Assembly (NCBI RefSeq): GCF_012641435.1
Contig: NZ_JABAIJ010000010.1
Location: 62,001-126,000, forward strand
DNA length: 64,000 nt
Source: Rhizobium sp. P38BS-XIX
GTDB lineage: Bacteria; Pseudomonadota; Alphaproteobacteria; Rhizobiales; Rhizobiaceae
Direction of reading: 5' to 3'
The translations under genes were made by a program, and so were the position numbers. The notes below the pieces were generated by a model. The model saw only the letters and a list, made by a program, of their open reading frames with translations, searched no databases and was not told the origin of the DNA. Position 1 is the stretch's first letter. Each line of letters starts with the position of its first letter. This document shows positions 1-8,586 of the stretch, one piece after another.

Positions 1-1
1 G

Positions 2-730
2 CTCATCAGCCCGTTGCGCGAAGTGGCGGGCATCGTCGAAACCTATCGGTCAACCGGGACGGTCACGACCGCTTATAGCAAACGCCGCGATGAAGTCGGT
101 ATCGTCACGAACGGTGTGTCGCAGCTTGTCAGCGAGCTCAACTCGACGCTGCTGCAGCTTCGCCGTCAGAGCAATACCGACGTGCTCACGGGGCTCGGCA
201 ATCGCCGTTGGCTGAATGAAATCGCCGGTTTGGAACTCAATCGTGCTGCTCGTGAGCAAAGAGCGATCTCGGTCATCGTTTTTGACCTCGATCATTTCAA
301 AGGGATCAACGACAAATTCGGCCATGATGTCGGCGACCAGGTGCTGATGGCAACCGGCGCCACCATCCAGCACTGCCTGCGCCCCTATGATATTGCCGCG
401 CGGATCGGCGGTGAGGAGTTCTGCCTCGTTCTGCCGGGTACCGATATCGACGCCGCACGATCCATCGCCGATCGTTTAAGGACGCAGCTCGAATCGAAAG
501 CCATCGGGCCCCTGCCGAGGGGGCGTGTGACTGCGAGCTTTGGCGTCTATCGCGGAGATCCCACTCGCGAGACATTGAAAGCGATGCTGACTGTGGCCGA
601 CCGCAAACTTTACGATGCCAAACATGCCGGGAGAAATGCCGTCCACTCCGAGGTTGCCTATTCCATCCGCAATGCATCGGTCACCCCGCAGAAGCGTGGC
701 AAAAGGCGCTTTAACCTGTCACACGAATAG
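2..730 (+). CDS. Diguanylate cyclase (HAMP-GGDEF), 5' end cut by window
   Basis: This is the C-terminal part of a GGDEF protein that probably makes cyclic di-GMP from two GTP. The reading frame is open from base 2, so the start lies outside the window. The first ~45 residues (LISPLREVAGIVETY...) look like a HAMP linker, which suggests that a membrane sensor region was lost upstream. The GGDEF domain follows: DVLTGLGNRRW, then FDLDHFKGIND, then the signature IGGEEF near residue 135. The active-site GGEEF is intact, so catalysis is likely. A basic tail of ~25 residues ends the protein. The input signal cannot be seen from this fragment. Confidence 0.9.
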   Translation, partial: LISPLREVAGIVETYRSTGTVTTAYSKRRDEVGIVTNGVSQLVSELNSTLLQLRRQSNTDVLTGLGNRRWLNEIAGLELNRAAREQRAISVIVFDLDHFKGINDKFGHDVGDQVLMATGATIQHCLRPYDIAARIGGEEFCLVLPGTDIDAARSIADRLRTQLESKAIGPLPRGRVTASFGVYRGDPTRETLKAMLTVADRKLYDAKHAGRNAVHSEVAYSIRNASVTPQKRGKRRFNLSHE

Positions 731-739
731 GCCTGCCAA

Positions 740-769
740 TAAGAAGGCCGATCCTCACAGGTCTTCTTA
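740..769. terminator. Stem-loop after the GGDEF gene
   Basis: TAAGAAGGCC pairs with GGTCTTCTTA (9 of 10) around a 10-base loop, starting 10 bases after the GGDEF stop codon. It lies between two convergent genes (730 and 776). There is no clear T-run, so the terminator role is likely but not certain. Confidence 0.5.
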
Positions 770-775
770 CCTCTC

Positions 776-1189
776 TCAGCGCATGCCATCTCTCATGGCC
801 GCGCTGAGAAGCGGTCTTGCGGCGATCACCATGAGGCCGAGCGGCACTCGACGAAGCAGCTTTCCCGTCATGAACGCCACGGCTGCCGCTCCGGAGAGCT
901 TCAGCCACGGATAAGAACCGAGCTGATCATGCGCGCAGGCATCGACCCATCCGATATTCGTGCGCGTAACCACCTCCGCCTGATGACGGATCGCCTGCAG
1001 ACGGGCACGGATGATGGCGATTTCCGTTTGCACCTCGTTTAACTGTAGGGCAAAAGCCTCGCGGGCGCTGCTCTCTTCATAGATTGCCGCATTGACCTCG
1101 ACGGCAACGGCCTCCTCCGGAATGATCACCACGGTTTCGACCTGGGGTTCACCGTCCGAGTTGGCGGGTGTGATATCGTTTCGTTCCAT
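776..1189 (-). CDS. Small protein with a coiled segment and C-terminal membrane region
   Basis: A 137-residue protein of unknown function. An acidic N-terminal third is followed by a helical, probably coiled stretch (about residues 35-70) and then a hydrophobic C-terminal part (about residues 95-130, with LKLSGAAAVAFMTGKLL and LGLMVIAARPLL). It is therefore probably membrane-associated. The start at 1189 has AGAGGGA about 10 bases upstream. A longer frame from 1333 exists, but the EcfG-type promoter at 1261-1285 lies inside that extension, which favours the short form. The promoter suggests general-stress control. Confidence 0.7.
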   Translation of the reverse strand: MERNDITPANSDGEPQVETVVIIPEEAVAVEVNAAIYEESSAREAFALQLNEVQTEIAIIRARLQAIRHQAEVVTRTNIGWVDACAHDQLGSYPWLKLSGAAAVAFMTGKLLRRVPLGLMVIAARPLLSAAMRDGMR

Positions 1190-1260
1190 CGCGACTATTT
1201 CCCTCTGCTGGACGGCCGATTGTGGGACCTGAAGCATTCCCGTTGACAGATCATGGAAGG

Positions 1261-1285
1261 AACTCCTGCCCAGGCTCGAGGTTCC
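1261..1285 (-). promoter_or_regulatory. EcfG-type (general stress) promoter
   Basis: Read on the minus strand: GGAAC (1285-1281), 16 bases, then AGTT (1264-1261). This matches the alphaproteobacterial EcfG consensus GGAAC-N16/17-CGTT except for the first base of the -10. It lies 71 bases upstream of the start codon at 1189. Confidence 0.65.
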
Positions 1286-1339
1286 CGAAACCACGGGCGG
1301 GGATATTGTATCCTGGATGGTGATGGCGCCCATCGGGAC

Positions 1340-2245
1340 TTAATCGTTCAGTTGCATCCGCGCATATCGGGCGGGCGGCACTCCGGCATGGCGGGCAAAG
1401 GCGACGCTGAAGGTGCTTGCCGATCCATAGCCCACCCGCTCCGCGACCTGATCGATCCCCAGCTCGCGCTTGTTCAACAGTTGTTTGGCGAGCGCCATCC
1501 GCCAGGCCAGCAGATACTCCATCGGGGCAAGGCCGACGGTGCGGCTGAAGCGGCTAAAAAAGGCGGAACGGGATAATGACGCCTCGGCTGCGAGTTCCGC
1601 GATGGTCCAGGGGTGCTCCGGGCGAGCGTGCAAGGCGCAGATCGCCGCCGCCAGCCGTTCGTCCGCAAGTCCGCGGCTCAGGCCCGGTGTCGCGGCGGTT
1701 CCCGTGCCGCAGCGCAAGGCTTCGATGAGCAGGACCTCCAGAAGTCGTTCGAGCACGATCTCTCTGGCTGGTCGCCGGGCATGCGTTTCTTCTCCGACCA
1801 ATTGCATCAGCGTCACCAGTCGCGGCTCGTTCCTGACGAGCACGACTTTCGGCAGCAGAGAAACCAGAAGTGCTGCATCTGGCGAACCGAAGCTGCAATG
1901 CCCGATGCGCATCCGCAAGTCGACAGGACCATCTTGCGGCCCCACGCGAAAATGGCTTTGGCTGACTTGCCTTGGGTTCGTGGTAGCCTGTCCCGGCGGC
2001 GCTCTCATGCTTTCGCTGGTCAGGTCGCGCATGGCGGGCGCAAGGACAAAATCGCCGGCTTGCAGGGTCATCGGTTCATGGTCACTGAACGTTACGCGGC
2101 ACTGTCCTTCGAGAACGGCGCAATAGAATGGTTCGCCGGTCGACTCCCGATGAATGCGCCATGACCCCGCGCACTCCACCAGCTTGGAATAACGAGCGGC
2201 CGGCTGCAGCAGGGTGACGATCTCGGCAAGTGGGTCAATGGTCAT
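1340..2245 (-). CDS. AraC-family regulator with N-terminal cupin domain
   Basis: A 301-residue transcriptional regulator. Residues ~5-190 form the cupin-like ligand domain seen in the AraC/Cupin_6 group (YCAVLEGQCRVTFSDHEPM, LQAGDFVLAP). Residues ~200-300 hold the two helix-turn-helix units (WTIAELAAEASLSRSAFFSRF and IDQVAERVGYGSASTFSVAF), ending with GVPPARYAR. It is transcribed away from the SDR gene at 2342 with 96 bases between the starts, the usual arrangement for a regulator controlling its oxidoreductase neighbour. The effector is unknown. Confidence 0.92.
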   Translation of the reverse strand: MTIDPLAEIVTLLQPAARYSKLVECAGSWRIHRESTGEPFYCAVLEGQCRVTFSDHEPMTLQAGDFVLAPAMRDLTSESMRAPPGQATTNPRQVSQSHFRVGPQDGPVDLRMRIGHCSFGSPDAALLVSLLPKVVLVRNEPRLVTLMQLVGEETHARRPAREIVLERLLEVLLIEALRCGTGTAATPGLSRGLADERLAAAICALHARPEHPWTIAELAAEASLSRSAFFSRFSRTVGLAPMEYLLAWRMALAKQLLNKRELGIDQVAERVGYGSASTFSVAFARHAGVPPARYARMQLND

Positions 2246-2341
2246 GATCAGGACTGACGCTAAAGAAATGAGGACTGCAGAATATATAAAGTCTTTCGCC
2301 GTCTCCCTACCATAGGGTCGTTCATTTTTTTGGAGATCCTC

Positions 2342-3094
2342 ATGCCCACCATATTGATTACAGGTTGCTCATCCGGCTTTGGCCTGGACACTGCGAAACT
2401 ATTCTTAGATCGAGGCTGGAACGTCATCGCCACCATGCGCGCGCCGAATGCCGAATTGCTACCGGCGTCCGATCGCTTACGGATATTGTCGCTGGATATC
2501 ACTGATGCAGAGAGCATCGCCAAGGCGGCTGCAGCGGCAGGCGATGTCGATGTGCTTGTCAACAATGCCGGCTTCGGCGCGCCGTCTCCAATCGAGTTGA
2601 CGGCTCCCGAAACGATCAACGACCTCTTCGCGACCAATACGATCGGAACTCTCGCGCTGACGCAGGCAATATTGCCGCAGATGCGCGCTCGTCGGGCCGG
2701 TGTCGTCATCAATGTCACTTCGACGGTTACCCTGAAGCCATTGCCGGTGGTCGGTGTTTATCGGGCGAGCAAGGCGGCGGTGAATGCGTTTACCGAGTCA
2801 TTGGCGGTCGAGATGAAGCCTTTCGGCGTGCGCGTCCACATCGTTCTGCCGGGCCGTTCGCCGGAAACACGCTTCGGGGCCAATGCTCGCCCGCATCTGC
2901 GCGGTCTGGACGACCCGGATTATGCGCCGTTGATCCAGCAATTCGTGGGGATGGTTCAGGATAGTTCAGGGCCTGTGACTTACGGGCAGGATGTCGCCGA
3001 GGCAGTTTGGCATGCGGTCACAGATCCTGCCGCACCCCTGTGGATCCCGGCCGGTGCGGATGCCGAGGCCTGGATGGCTGAGGCGGGCCGATAA
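2342..3094 (+). CDS. Short-chain dehydrogenase/reductase (SDR)
   Basis: A 250-residue classical SDR, a soluble NAD(P)-dependent oxidoreductase. The cofactor loop TGCSSGFG lies near the N-terminus, NNAG near residue 81, the catalytic Ser in NVTS, and the YRASK catalytic pair near residue 140. The start at 2342 has GGAG six bases upstream; the in-frame TTG at 2330 would lie over that ribosome-binding site. It is divergent from the AraC regulator at 1340-2245, its likely controller. The substrate cannot be told. Confidence 0.92.
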   Translation: MPTILITGCSSGFGLDTAKLFLDRGWNVIATMRAPNAELLPASDRLRILSLDITDAESIAKAAAAAGDVDVLVNNAGFGAPSPIELTAPETINDLFATNTIGTLALTQAILPQMRARRAGVVINVTSTVTLKPLPVVGVYRASKAAVNAFTESLAVEMKPFGVRVHIVLPGRSPETRFGANARPHLRGLDDPDYAPLIQQFVGMVQDSSGPVTYGQDVAEAVWHAVTDPAAPLWIPAGADAEAWMAEAGR

Positions 3095-3330
3095 AGTTGT
3101 CGGAAGCCTCAGCGCAATAGGCGGCCTACCTAGTCTTGCAGGGTGAGGCCAACGCTCTCGTCACGAAGGCGCGTTGGCCTCCTTCGCAATCGAACTCGAA
3201 GCAGGGCCCGAAAGGCGGATCCCCGCGCTATCGAGCCTATATATTAGCTGCTGCGACAGAACTATTCCGGCAAGCGCGCGTTGATCTAGATGGATACAGT
3301 CTAGGACCATCAGCCAGCGCGAGATCAGCC

Positions 3331-3759
3331 ATGCAACAGGCTATCCAGGATCTGTTTCAGCAATACGAGCGACAGACAAATGCTGCGCTCGCAGGGAAAG
3401 CCGATATCGTGGCGTTGTTGGAGCTTTACGACGATGTGTTCATCGGATCGTCGCCGACCGGTGTCATGACCGGAAAGAAAGATCAGGAATTCCAGAAGGC
3501 GCTGACGGCTGGCTTCGCCCGCAATTGCCAGATCGGCGCGCGGCGCATGGAAATAGAGGCCATGCGGATCGAACCGATCGATACGATCCACGCAGTCGTT
3601 CATGTCGATTGGCGGGCGAGGTATGAATTGGACGATGCACTGAGGACGATCGATTTCTCCAATGCCTATCTCACCAGAGTGGTCGACGGAAAGGCGCGTG
3701 TATTCGGTTGGATCACGGGTGACGAGGAAGCCGAACTACATAAACACGGCGTTATCTGA
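3331..3759 (+). CDS. NTF2-like (SnoaL/DUF4440-type) protein
   Basis: A 142-residue protein with the features of the nuclear transport factor 2-like fold: an N-terminal helix pair (QAIQDLFQQYERQTNAALAGK), then an ALLELYDDVFIGSSP strand-turn region and later VVHVDWRARYEL. Such proteins are small enzymes or ligand binders, and no catalytic residues could be assigned. The frame is open back to 3136, but residues upstream of 3331 do not fit the family; part of that extension (about 3226-3278) resembles the first helix of a TetR regulator. The ribosome-binding site at 3331 is weak, so the start is uncertain. Confidence 0.65.
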   Translation: MQQAIQDLFQQYERQTNAALAGKADIVALLELYDDVFIGSSPTGVMTGKKDQEFQKALTAGFARNCQIGARRMEIEAMRIEPIDTIHAVVHVDWRARYELDDALRTIDFSNAYLTRVVDGKARVFGWITGDEEAELHKHGVI

Positions 3760-3927
3760 TCGGCCGTTTTCGGTGCTTTGTTCGTCGGCTCTGTATTAAC
3801 CGCTTCCCTTTCTACGATTTGATACATTTCCGGCTATTTCCGGAAACATGGCGGATACGTCGACCCGTCAAAACTCCTCCTGTCAGCGGACATCACAGTT
3901 CGCACCGCAACCACAGGAGAGTGTTTC

Positions 3928-5256
3928 ATGACCCAGATCGATAAGGTTTCCGCTCGGTATCACCTCGCTCATCGAGCCCTGGCAATCGCTGTCGGCTCGA
4001 TGATGCTCGGATATGTTTTGCCGGCCAATGCCGCAGACACTGCCTCCGGCGCGCCCGCCCAGAGCGCCGGCGCCGATGAAAGCATACGTCCGTTCAAGAT
4101 CAACGTTCCGCAATCGCAACTTGACGACCTGCGCCGGCGAATTGCCGACACGCGTTGGCCCGACAAGGAGACCGTCAACGATATCTCGCAAGGCATCCAG
4201 CTGGCGCGTGTTCAGGAACTCGTGCGTTATTGGGGTACGGACTACGACTGGCGCAAGGCCGAAGCGCAGCTCAATGCCCTGCCGGAATTCGTGACGACGA
4301 TCGATGGCGTCGACATCCAGTTCATTCACGTCCGCTCCCGCCATCCCAATGCACTTCCCGTCATCCTGACCCATGGCTGGCCGGGTTCGACTTTCGAATT
4401 CATCAAGACCATCGGGCCGTTGACCGACCCCACGGCCTATGGCGGCCGCGCCGAAGATGCATTCGACGTCGTCATCCCGTCGATCCCGGGATACGGATTC
4501 TCGGGCAAGCCGACCGATCTTGGCTGGGGGCCTGAGCGGACAGCGCATGCCTGGGACGTTTTGATGAAGCGGTTGGGCTACACGCATTATGTATCCCAAG
4601 GCGGCGATCATGGTTCGGTCATTTCCGATGCACTCGCGCGTCAGGCGCCGAAGGGCTTGCTCGCTATACATTTGAATATGCCCGCCACGATCCCGGCCGC
4701 GCTTGTAAAGCCCATCAATAACGGCGATCCGACGCCGGCAAATCTTCCTAAACCCGAAGCTGAAGCATTCCACTCGCTCAGCAGCTTCTTCGGGCGAAAC
4801 GCTGCCTATGGCGCCATGATGGTCACGCGACCGCAAACCATCGGCTATTCGCTGTCGGATTCGCCGTCAGGCCTTGCCGCATGGATGTACGAAAAGTTTG
4901 CGCAGTGGAGCGATAGCGACGGCGTTCCGGAGCGGGTTCTGTCGAGAGACGAAATGCTGAACGATATCACTCTCTACTGGCTGACGAATTCCGGGGCATC
5001 GTCCTCGCGATTCTACTGGGAAAACAACAACAACAATTTCAGCGCCGATGCCCAGAAGACCCGGGATATCAAGGTGCCAGTATCAATCTCCGTCTTTCCG
5101 GGCGAAATCTATCGCGCGCCTGAAAGCTGGAGCAAGGCAGCCTATCCTTCGCTCTATTACTATCATCAGGTCGCAAAAGGCGGGCATTTTGCAGCGTGGG
5201 AACAGCCACAGCTCTTTTCGGAAGAGCTACGCGCAGCCTTCAAGTCTGTTCGCTAA
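3928..5256 (+). CDS. Secreted epoxide hydrolase-like alpha/beta hydrolase
   Basis: A 442-residue protein of the EHN (epoxide hydrolase N-terminal) type. Residues 1-36 form a signal peptide ending ANA/AD, so it is probably periplasmic. The EHN region follows (PFKINVPQSQLDDLRRRI, DTRWP). The hydrolase core shows the oxyanion motif HGWPGS, nucleophile Asp227 in GGDHGS, and catalytic His420 in GGHFAAWEQP. In this family a water attacks the Asp ester and opens an epoxide; the true substrate is unknown. AGGAGAG precedes the ATG. A tract of four Asn residues occurs near residue 370. Confidence 0.88.
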   Translation: MTQIDKVSARYHLAHRALAIAVGSMMLGYVLPANAADTASGAPAQSAGADESIRPFKINVPQSQLDDLRRRIADTRWPDKETVNDISQGIQLARVQELVRYWGTDYDWRKAEAQLNALPEFVTTIDGVDIQFIHVRSRHPNALPVILTHGWPGSTFEFIKTIGPLTDPTAYGGRAEDAFDVVIPSIPGYGFSGKPTDLGWGPERTAHAWDVLMKRLGYTHYVSQGGDHGSVISDALARQAPKGLLAIHLNMPATIPAALVKPINNGDPTPANLPKPEAEAFHSLSSFFGRNAAYGAMMVTRPQTIGYSLSDSPSGLAAWMYEKFAQWSDSDGVPERVLSRDEMLNDITLYWLTNSGASSSRFYWENNNNNFSADAQKTRDIKVPVSISVFPGEIYRAPESWSKAAYPSLYYYHQVAKGGHFAAWEQPQLFSEELRAAFKSVR

Positions 5257-5350
5257 ACGCTGGAAGCCGAATGACGGTCGGATTCTGAGATCCTTCATAT
5301 CGGCTTGAACACATCGGCACGATCGTCATCGAATGTGGTGATCGTGTCGA

Positions 5351-5803
5351 TCAGTCCGGCTCTACGGGCCGGATCGTATCCACCGAGACCTGACCTTCGA
5401 TGACGCCGCGCGATACGTCGGTGCGGTTGCGGTCGATCTCGATGACGGTATAAAGCTTGTCGTCTCTGAATGCGCTGGCATTCATGGTGGTCACGTCATC
5501 AGCCGGCGCTGAATCGACCTCCATGAAATCGAGTTCACGGCTCATCGCCACGATCCGCGCATCGCCGCTGGTTCTTGCTGCAACCACGATCACGCCATGT
5601 CCCGGTGAATTTGCCCAACGCGGATCGTCAGGGGCGGCGATAGGTTCCAGGCGATAGATGTTCAATGGTTCACCGCCAATACCCGAGGCACCGACGGCCG
5701 CCGCATCCGCAATCTGGGCTTTGCTTTCGACGGATAACCCGAACGTGTTCGAGGTTGTGGCGTTGTTAACGTCGTCATTGCCCGCTTTGGAAACATTCGA
5801 CAT
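5351..5803 (-). CDS. Hypothetical protein, stress-promoter controlled
   Basis: A 150-residue protein with no recognised domain. There is no signal peptide or membrane segment. The N-terminal ~30 residues are Ser/Thr/Asn-rich and probably disordered. The middle has strand-like hydrophobic runs (HGVIVVAART, KLYTVIEIDRNR). The ribosome-binding site AAGGAG precedes the ATG. A perfect EcfG-type promoter lies 24 bases upstream, so induction in the general stress response is the best clue to its role. Confidence 0.75.
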   Translation of the reverse strand: MSNVSKAGNDDVNNATTSNTFGLSVESKAQIADAAAVGASGIGGEPLNIYRLEPIAAPDDPRWANSPGHGVIVVAARTSGDARIVAMSRELDFMEVDSAPADDVTTMNASAFRDDKLYTVIEIDRNRTDVSRGVIEGQVSVDTIRPVEPD

Positions 5804-5826
5804 ATCAATCTCCTTGAGACTGGAAT

Positions 5827-5851
5827 AACGACCCCGGCATTCAACTGTTCC
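5827..5851 (-). promoter_or_regulatory. EcfG-type (general stress) promoter
   Basis: Minus strand: GGAAC (5851-5847), 16 bases, CGTT (5830-5827). This is an exact match to the EcfG consensus and sits 24 bases upstream of the start codon at 5803. Confidence 0.75.
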
Positions 5852-5920
5852 TTAAAAAGGGACATTCGACGCGTATGGCGCTTTAACTGCAGGTCGTCCT
5901 GCTCAGCAATTGACGTGCTT

Positions 5921-6106
5921 TCAGCGCCATCGTGGTTTGCGCTCGATATTGTGGTGAAGTTCGGCGGCAGTAGCGAATGGACCAAACAGTTGAAGGAGCC
6001 TCCGCTCCTCATCGGCCTTCAAATTATGCCGCTTTGAAAACTCGGTGACCGACCAAACCTTGATGGAGATTTCGACCCCTGTTTTCGCCGGCTCAACGCG
6101 CTCCAT
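5921..6106 (-). CDS. Small soluble protein, paralogue of the one at 15845-16060
   Basis: A 61-residue basic protein of unknown function. Its core (SVTEFSKRHNL...RRLLQLFGP) matches the small protein at 15845-16060 (SLAEFQQKYGL...ENLFERFGP), so both belong to one family with the pattern S-x-x-E-F-x8-11-L-x-x-FGP. The predicted helix-turn-helix-like spacing could bind nucleic acid or protein, but nothing proves it. AGGAGT precedes the ATG, and a perfect EcfG-type promoter lies 41 bases upstream. Confidence 0.75.
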   Translation of the reverse strand: MERVEPAKTGVEISIKVWSVTEFSKRHNLKADEERRLLQLFGPFATAAELHHNIERKPRWR

Positions 6107-6146
6107 GATGCCACTCCTACACGCTATTTATGATCGATGGGCACCA

Positions 6147-6171
6147 AACGCCGAACCGTGGTCAGTGTTCC
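6147..6171 (-). promoter_or_regulatory. EcfG-type (general stress) promoter
   Basis: Minus strand: GGAAC (6171-6167), 16 bases, CGTT (6150-6147), an exact consensus match 41 bases upstream of the start at 6106. The rest of the 6107-6475 gap holds no gene that I can support. Confidence 0.75.
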
Positions 6172-6475
6172 CAATTCGCTGAAAAATTGGAGGAAATGTT
6201 TTTCCAATCCATCTTCGTCGCGTTAAAGTCGAGCAATCGCTTTCGGCGAGCGTCTGCTTGCACGCGATGTCGGCGACAGGATGTCGATACGGCGTATGCA
6301 TCCTTTTGGGCGGGCCTTATTTCGTGGCTGCCACAATATGCGCGCCTCAGTCCGATAGCGTACATTTGTTGTATCGCTTTACGGACAAGAGTAGTCTGGC
6401 CACGTCTGGAGACTGGCCAGAGCTTAAACGGTAGGCGCGTTGCGTGATCCTGCCAAACCAGGAGGAAGCGCACGA

Positions 6476-7192
6476 ATGCCAGCTCCCCAACAGTCGATGA
6501 TGCAGAATAAGCTGTTGTCGATACTCCCTTCGCCGGACTACGAGCAAATTGCGCCAGGTCTGGAGCGTGTCGTGCTGCCGCGTGGCACCCTGCTTGGCGA
6601 AGCCGGCCAGCCGATAGATTATGTCTACTTCCTGACAACCGGCATCGGCTCGATCATCGCAACCACGCCGGAGGGGCGGCGTGCCGAAGCAGGTGTTTTC
6701 GGTTTCGATGGCTACGTCCCGACATCCGCCGTCGCCGGCACTGAATTCAACGCCCATGACGTCATCATCCAGCTGGATGCCGAAGCCTATCGGATGGATT
6801 ACGACCTGTTTCGTCATTTCATGGAGAAGAACAGAAATCTGAACAAGCTGATGATCCGTTCGATCGAGGCATTCGCCGTTCAGTTGGCCTATACGGCGAT
6901 TTCCAACGCGCTTCACGAAGTCAGCGAGCGATTGGCGCGATGGCTGTTGATGTGCCACGATCGTGTTTCCGGCAATGAGATCGCCCTCACGCACGAATTC
7001 ATCTCCTTGATGCTCGCAGTCCGCCGGCCGAGCGTGACGACGTCTTTGCACGTGCTCGAGGGCAACGGGTTTATTCTGTCGCAGCGGGGAAACATCACAA
7101 TCCGGAACCGACCGGCGCTAGAAGAGTTCGCTCATGATGCATATGGCAAACCGGAAGAGGAGTATAAGCGCCTGATGAAGGATCTCTTTTGA
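6476..7192 (+). CDS. Crp/Fnr-family transcriptional regulator
   Basis: A 238-residue regulator. The N-terminal ~130 residues form a cyclic-nucleotide-binding-like beta barrel (VYFLTTGIGSIIATTPEGRRAEAG). The C-terminal part has a winged helix (EIALTHEFISLMLAVRRPSV, then LEGNGFI). No Fnr-type cysteine cluster is seen, so oxygen sensing through an Fe-S cluster is unlikely. The start at 6476 has AGGAGGA nine bases upstream. It is a close paralogue of the regulator at 7501-8214, with near-identical stretches such as ERLARWLLMCHDRV. The next gene starts on its stop codon. Confidence 0.92.
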   Translation: MPAPQQSMMQNKLLSILPSPDYEQIAPGLERVVLPRGTLLGEAGQPIDYVYFLTTGIGSIIATTPEGRRAEAGVFGFDGYVPTSAVAGTEFNAHDVIIQLDAEAYRMDYDLFRHFMEKNRNLNKLMIRSIEAFAVQLAYTAISNALHEVSERLARWLLMCHDRVSGNEIALTHEFISLMLAVRRPSVTTSLHVLEGNGFILSQRGNITIRNRPALEEFAHDAYGKPEEEYKRLMKDLF

Positions 7193-7494
7193 TGTCGTTT
7201 GGAATCGCGCCGGCGGCATTCGCGGTAAACGTTGAAACCGAAGCAGCCCCTATGACCCGCTATTTTTTCCATATCCGCCGAAATGGCGAAACGGTCCCTG
7301 ACCGGGAAGGAGACGAATTCGCCTCCGTCGATGACGCGCGTGTCAGCGCGCTCAGGGCCGTTCAAGAGCTCGTGGCTGCCAGCATCAAGAATGGTCAGAT
7401 CGTGCCCGACGAATATATCGACGTGCAAAATGACGCAAATGAACCGCAATTCTCGATCTCATTTCATGATGTGGTCCGCGACCATCTGAAATGA
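7192..7494 (+). CDS. DUF6894-type small protein
   Basis: A 100-residue protein containing the pattern MTRYFFHIRRNG...VPDREGDEF...A...A, typical of the DUF6894 family found in many rhizobia; its function is unknown. The ATG at 7192 overlaps the stop codon of the upstream regulator (TGATG), which suggests translational coupling. Family members usually begin at the Met encoded at 7252, giving 80 residues, but that codon lacks a clear ribosome-binding site. Lying between two Crp/Fnr paralogues, it may be linked to their regulon. Confidence 0.75.
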   Translation: MSFGIAPAAFAVNVETEAAPMTRYFFHIRRNGETVPDREGDEFASVDDARVSALRAVQELVAASIKNGQIVPDEYIDVQNDANEPQFSISFHDVVRDHLK

Positions 7495-7500
7495 GATCCG

Positions 7501-8214
7501 TCAGAAATCGCCGATCAGCCGGCGATATTCTTCCTCGGGCTTTCCGTAAGAGCTTCCGGCGAACTCCTCCATTCCCTTGCGGTCGCGGATGGTAATGCGA
7601 CCGCGCTCTGCCCGAACGAGTTTCTTGCCCTCGAGAACATGCAGCGCCGTCGTGACACTCGGTCGCCGAACACTGAGCGTTGCGGAAATAAATTCATGCG
7701 TCAGAGCGATCTCGTCGCCGTCGACACGGTCGTGGCACATGAGCAGCCACCGGGCGAGGCGTTCATCGACCTGGCAATTGGCATTGCACAATGCGGTATA
7801 GGAAATCTGCGATGCAAAGGTTTGTATGAATCGCGCCAGCAGATTGGCGAAAACCGGATGTTCCGGCAGGGCCTGCAACAAAAGCTGCAGCGGCATGCGG
7901 AAGCCGTCACCCTCCACCTGCATGAAGACCTCATGAACACTCATCGTACCGCCGACACCGGCAGGCATTGGGGAAAAGCCCTCCCGCCCGAACATGCCTG
8001 CCTCTGCCCGCTGGCCGTCTGCGGAAATCGTGACCACCGACGCTATGCCGCTGCAGAGGAAGTAGACATCCTCTATCAGCCTGTCGGCACCGGCGATCGC
8101 AAAACCGCGCGCGAGATCGGCAGGTTCAAGCTGCTGGCGGATGCTTTCGAATTCGTCCTCGGGCAGGCGCGCTAAAAGCCGGTTTCTTGTTATTGAGCGC
8201 TTTAGATCAGGCAT
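7501..8214 (-). CDS. Crp/Fnr-family transcriptional regulator (paralogue)
   Basis: A 237-residue paralogue of the protein at 6476-7192. The cNMP-binding-like domain is N-terminal (VYFLCSGIASVVTISADGQRAEAG) and the winged helix C-terminal (EIALTHEFISATLSVRRPSV). Both proteins end GKPEEEY(K/R)RL. The start at 8214 aligns with that of its paralogue (MPxxxxS...); an upstream ATG at 8259 is possible. It converges on the paralogue, with the DUF6894 gene between. Ligand and targets are unknown. Confidence 0.92.
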   Translation of the reverse strand: MPDLKRSITRNRLLARLPEDEFESIRQQLEPADLARGFAIAGADRLIEDVYFLCSGIASVVTISADGQRAEAGMFGREGFSPMPAGVGGTMSVHEVFMQVEGDGFRMPLQLLLQALPEHPVFANLLARFIQTFASQISYTALCNANCQVDERLARWLLMCHDRVDGDEIALTHEFISATLSVRRPSVTTALHVLEGKKLVRAERGRITIRDRKGMEEFAGSSYGKPEEEYRRLIGDF

Positions 8215-8586
8215 GGTTCTCGCTTGAGAGCGGGCATGAGATCGGGTCCTGACCGGCATGCCCTAAACTTCTTTGTATGGACAACGATTCTATAGCATCC
8301 CAGCATCCACTATGATTTTAGGTACGCTGGCGGACGCTCGCGCACTGGCTGTCGCCAAAAAGGATATTTCGTGCTGGGGGCGAAGCCCGTCGTCGGCGCG
8401 ATAAGCGGTTATTTGCACAAGGTTTTATGGAAATATCTGTGGCTGGCCAGCCTGTTCTTTTGCGAATGCTAGTCAAGCTTAGGGGAGCGAACTGCCAGCT
8501 CTCTTCCGATTGGCTTGCCGGCGGGTTTAACGGTTTACTTAGCCTGCACATGTTTCTGCAGCCGGGTTACAGATGCATTGGCGACA
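8215..8586. other. Intergenic region without a supported gene
   Basis: About 370 bases between the second Crp/Fnr gene and the sigma factor gene. I see no convincing gene, palindrome or consensus promoter here. The promoter of the Crp/Fnr gene must lie in its right... that is, its lower-numbered neighbour-facing end near 8215-8300 on the minus strand. Confidence 0.4.

Noticed and set aside
8318..8551. 77-codon minus-strand frame in the gap before the sigma gene
   Set aside because: No ribosome-binding site and a translation rich in Arg, Ser and Pro without structure; not convincing as a gene.
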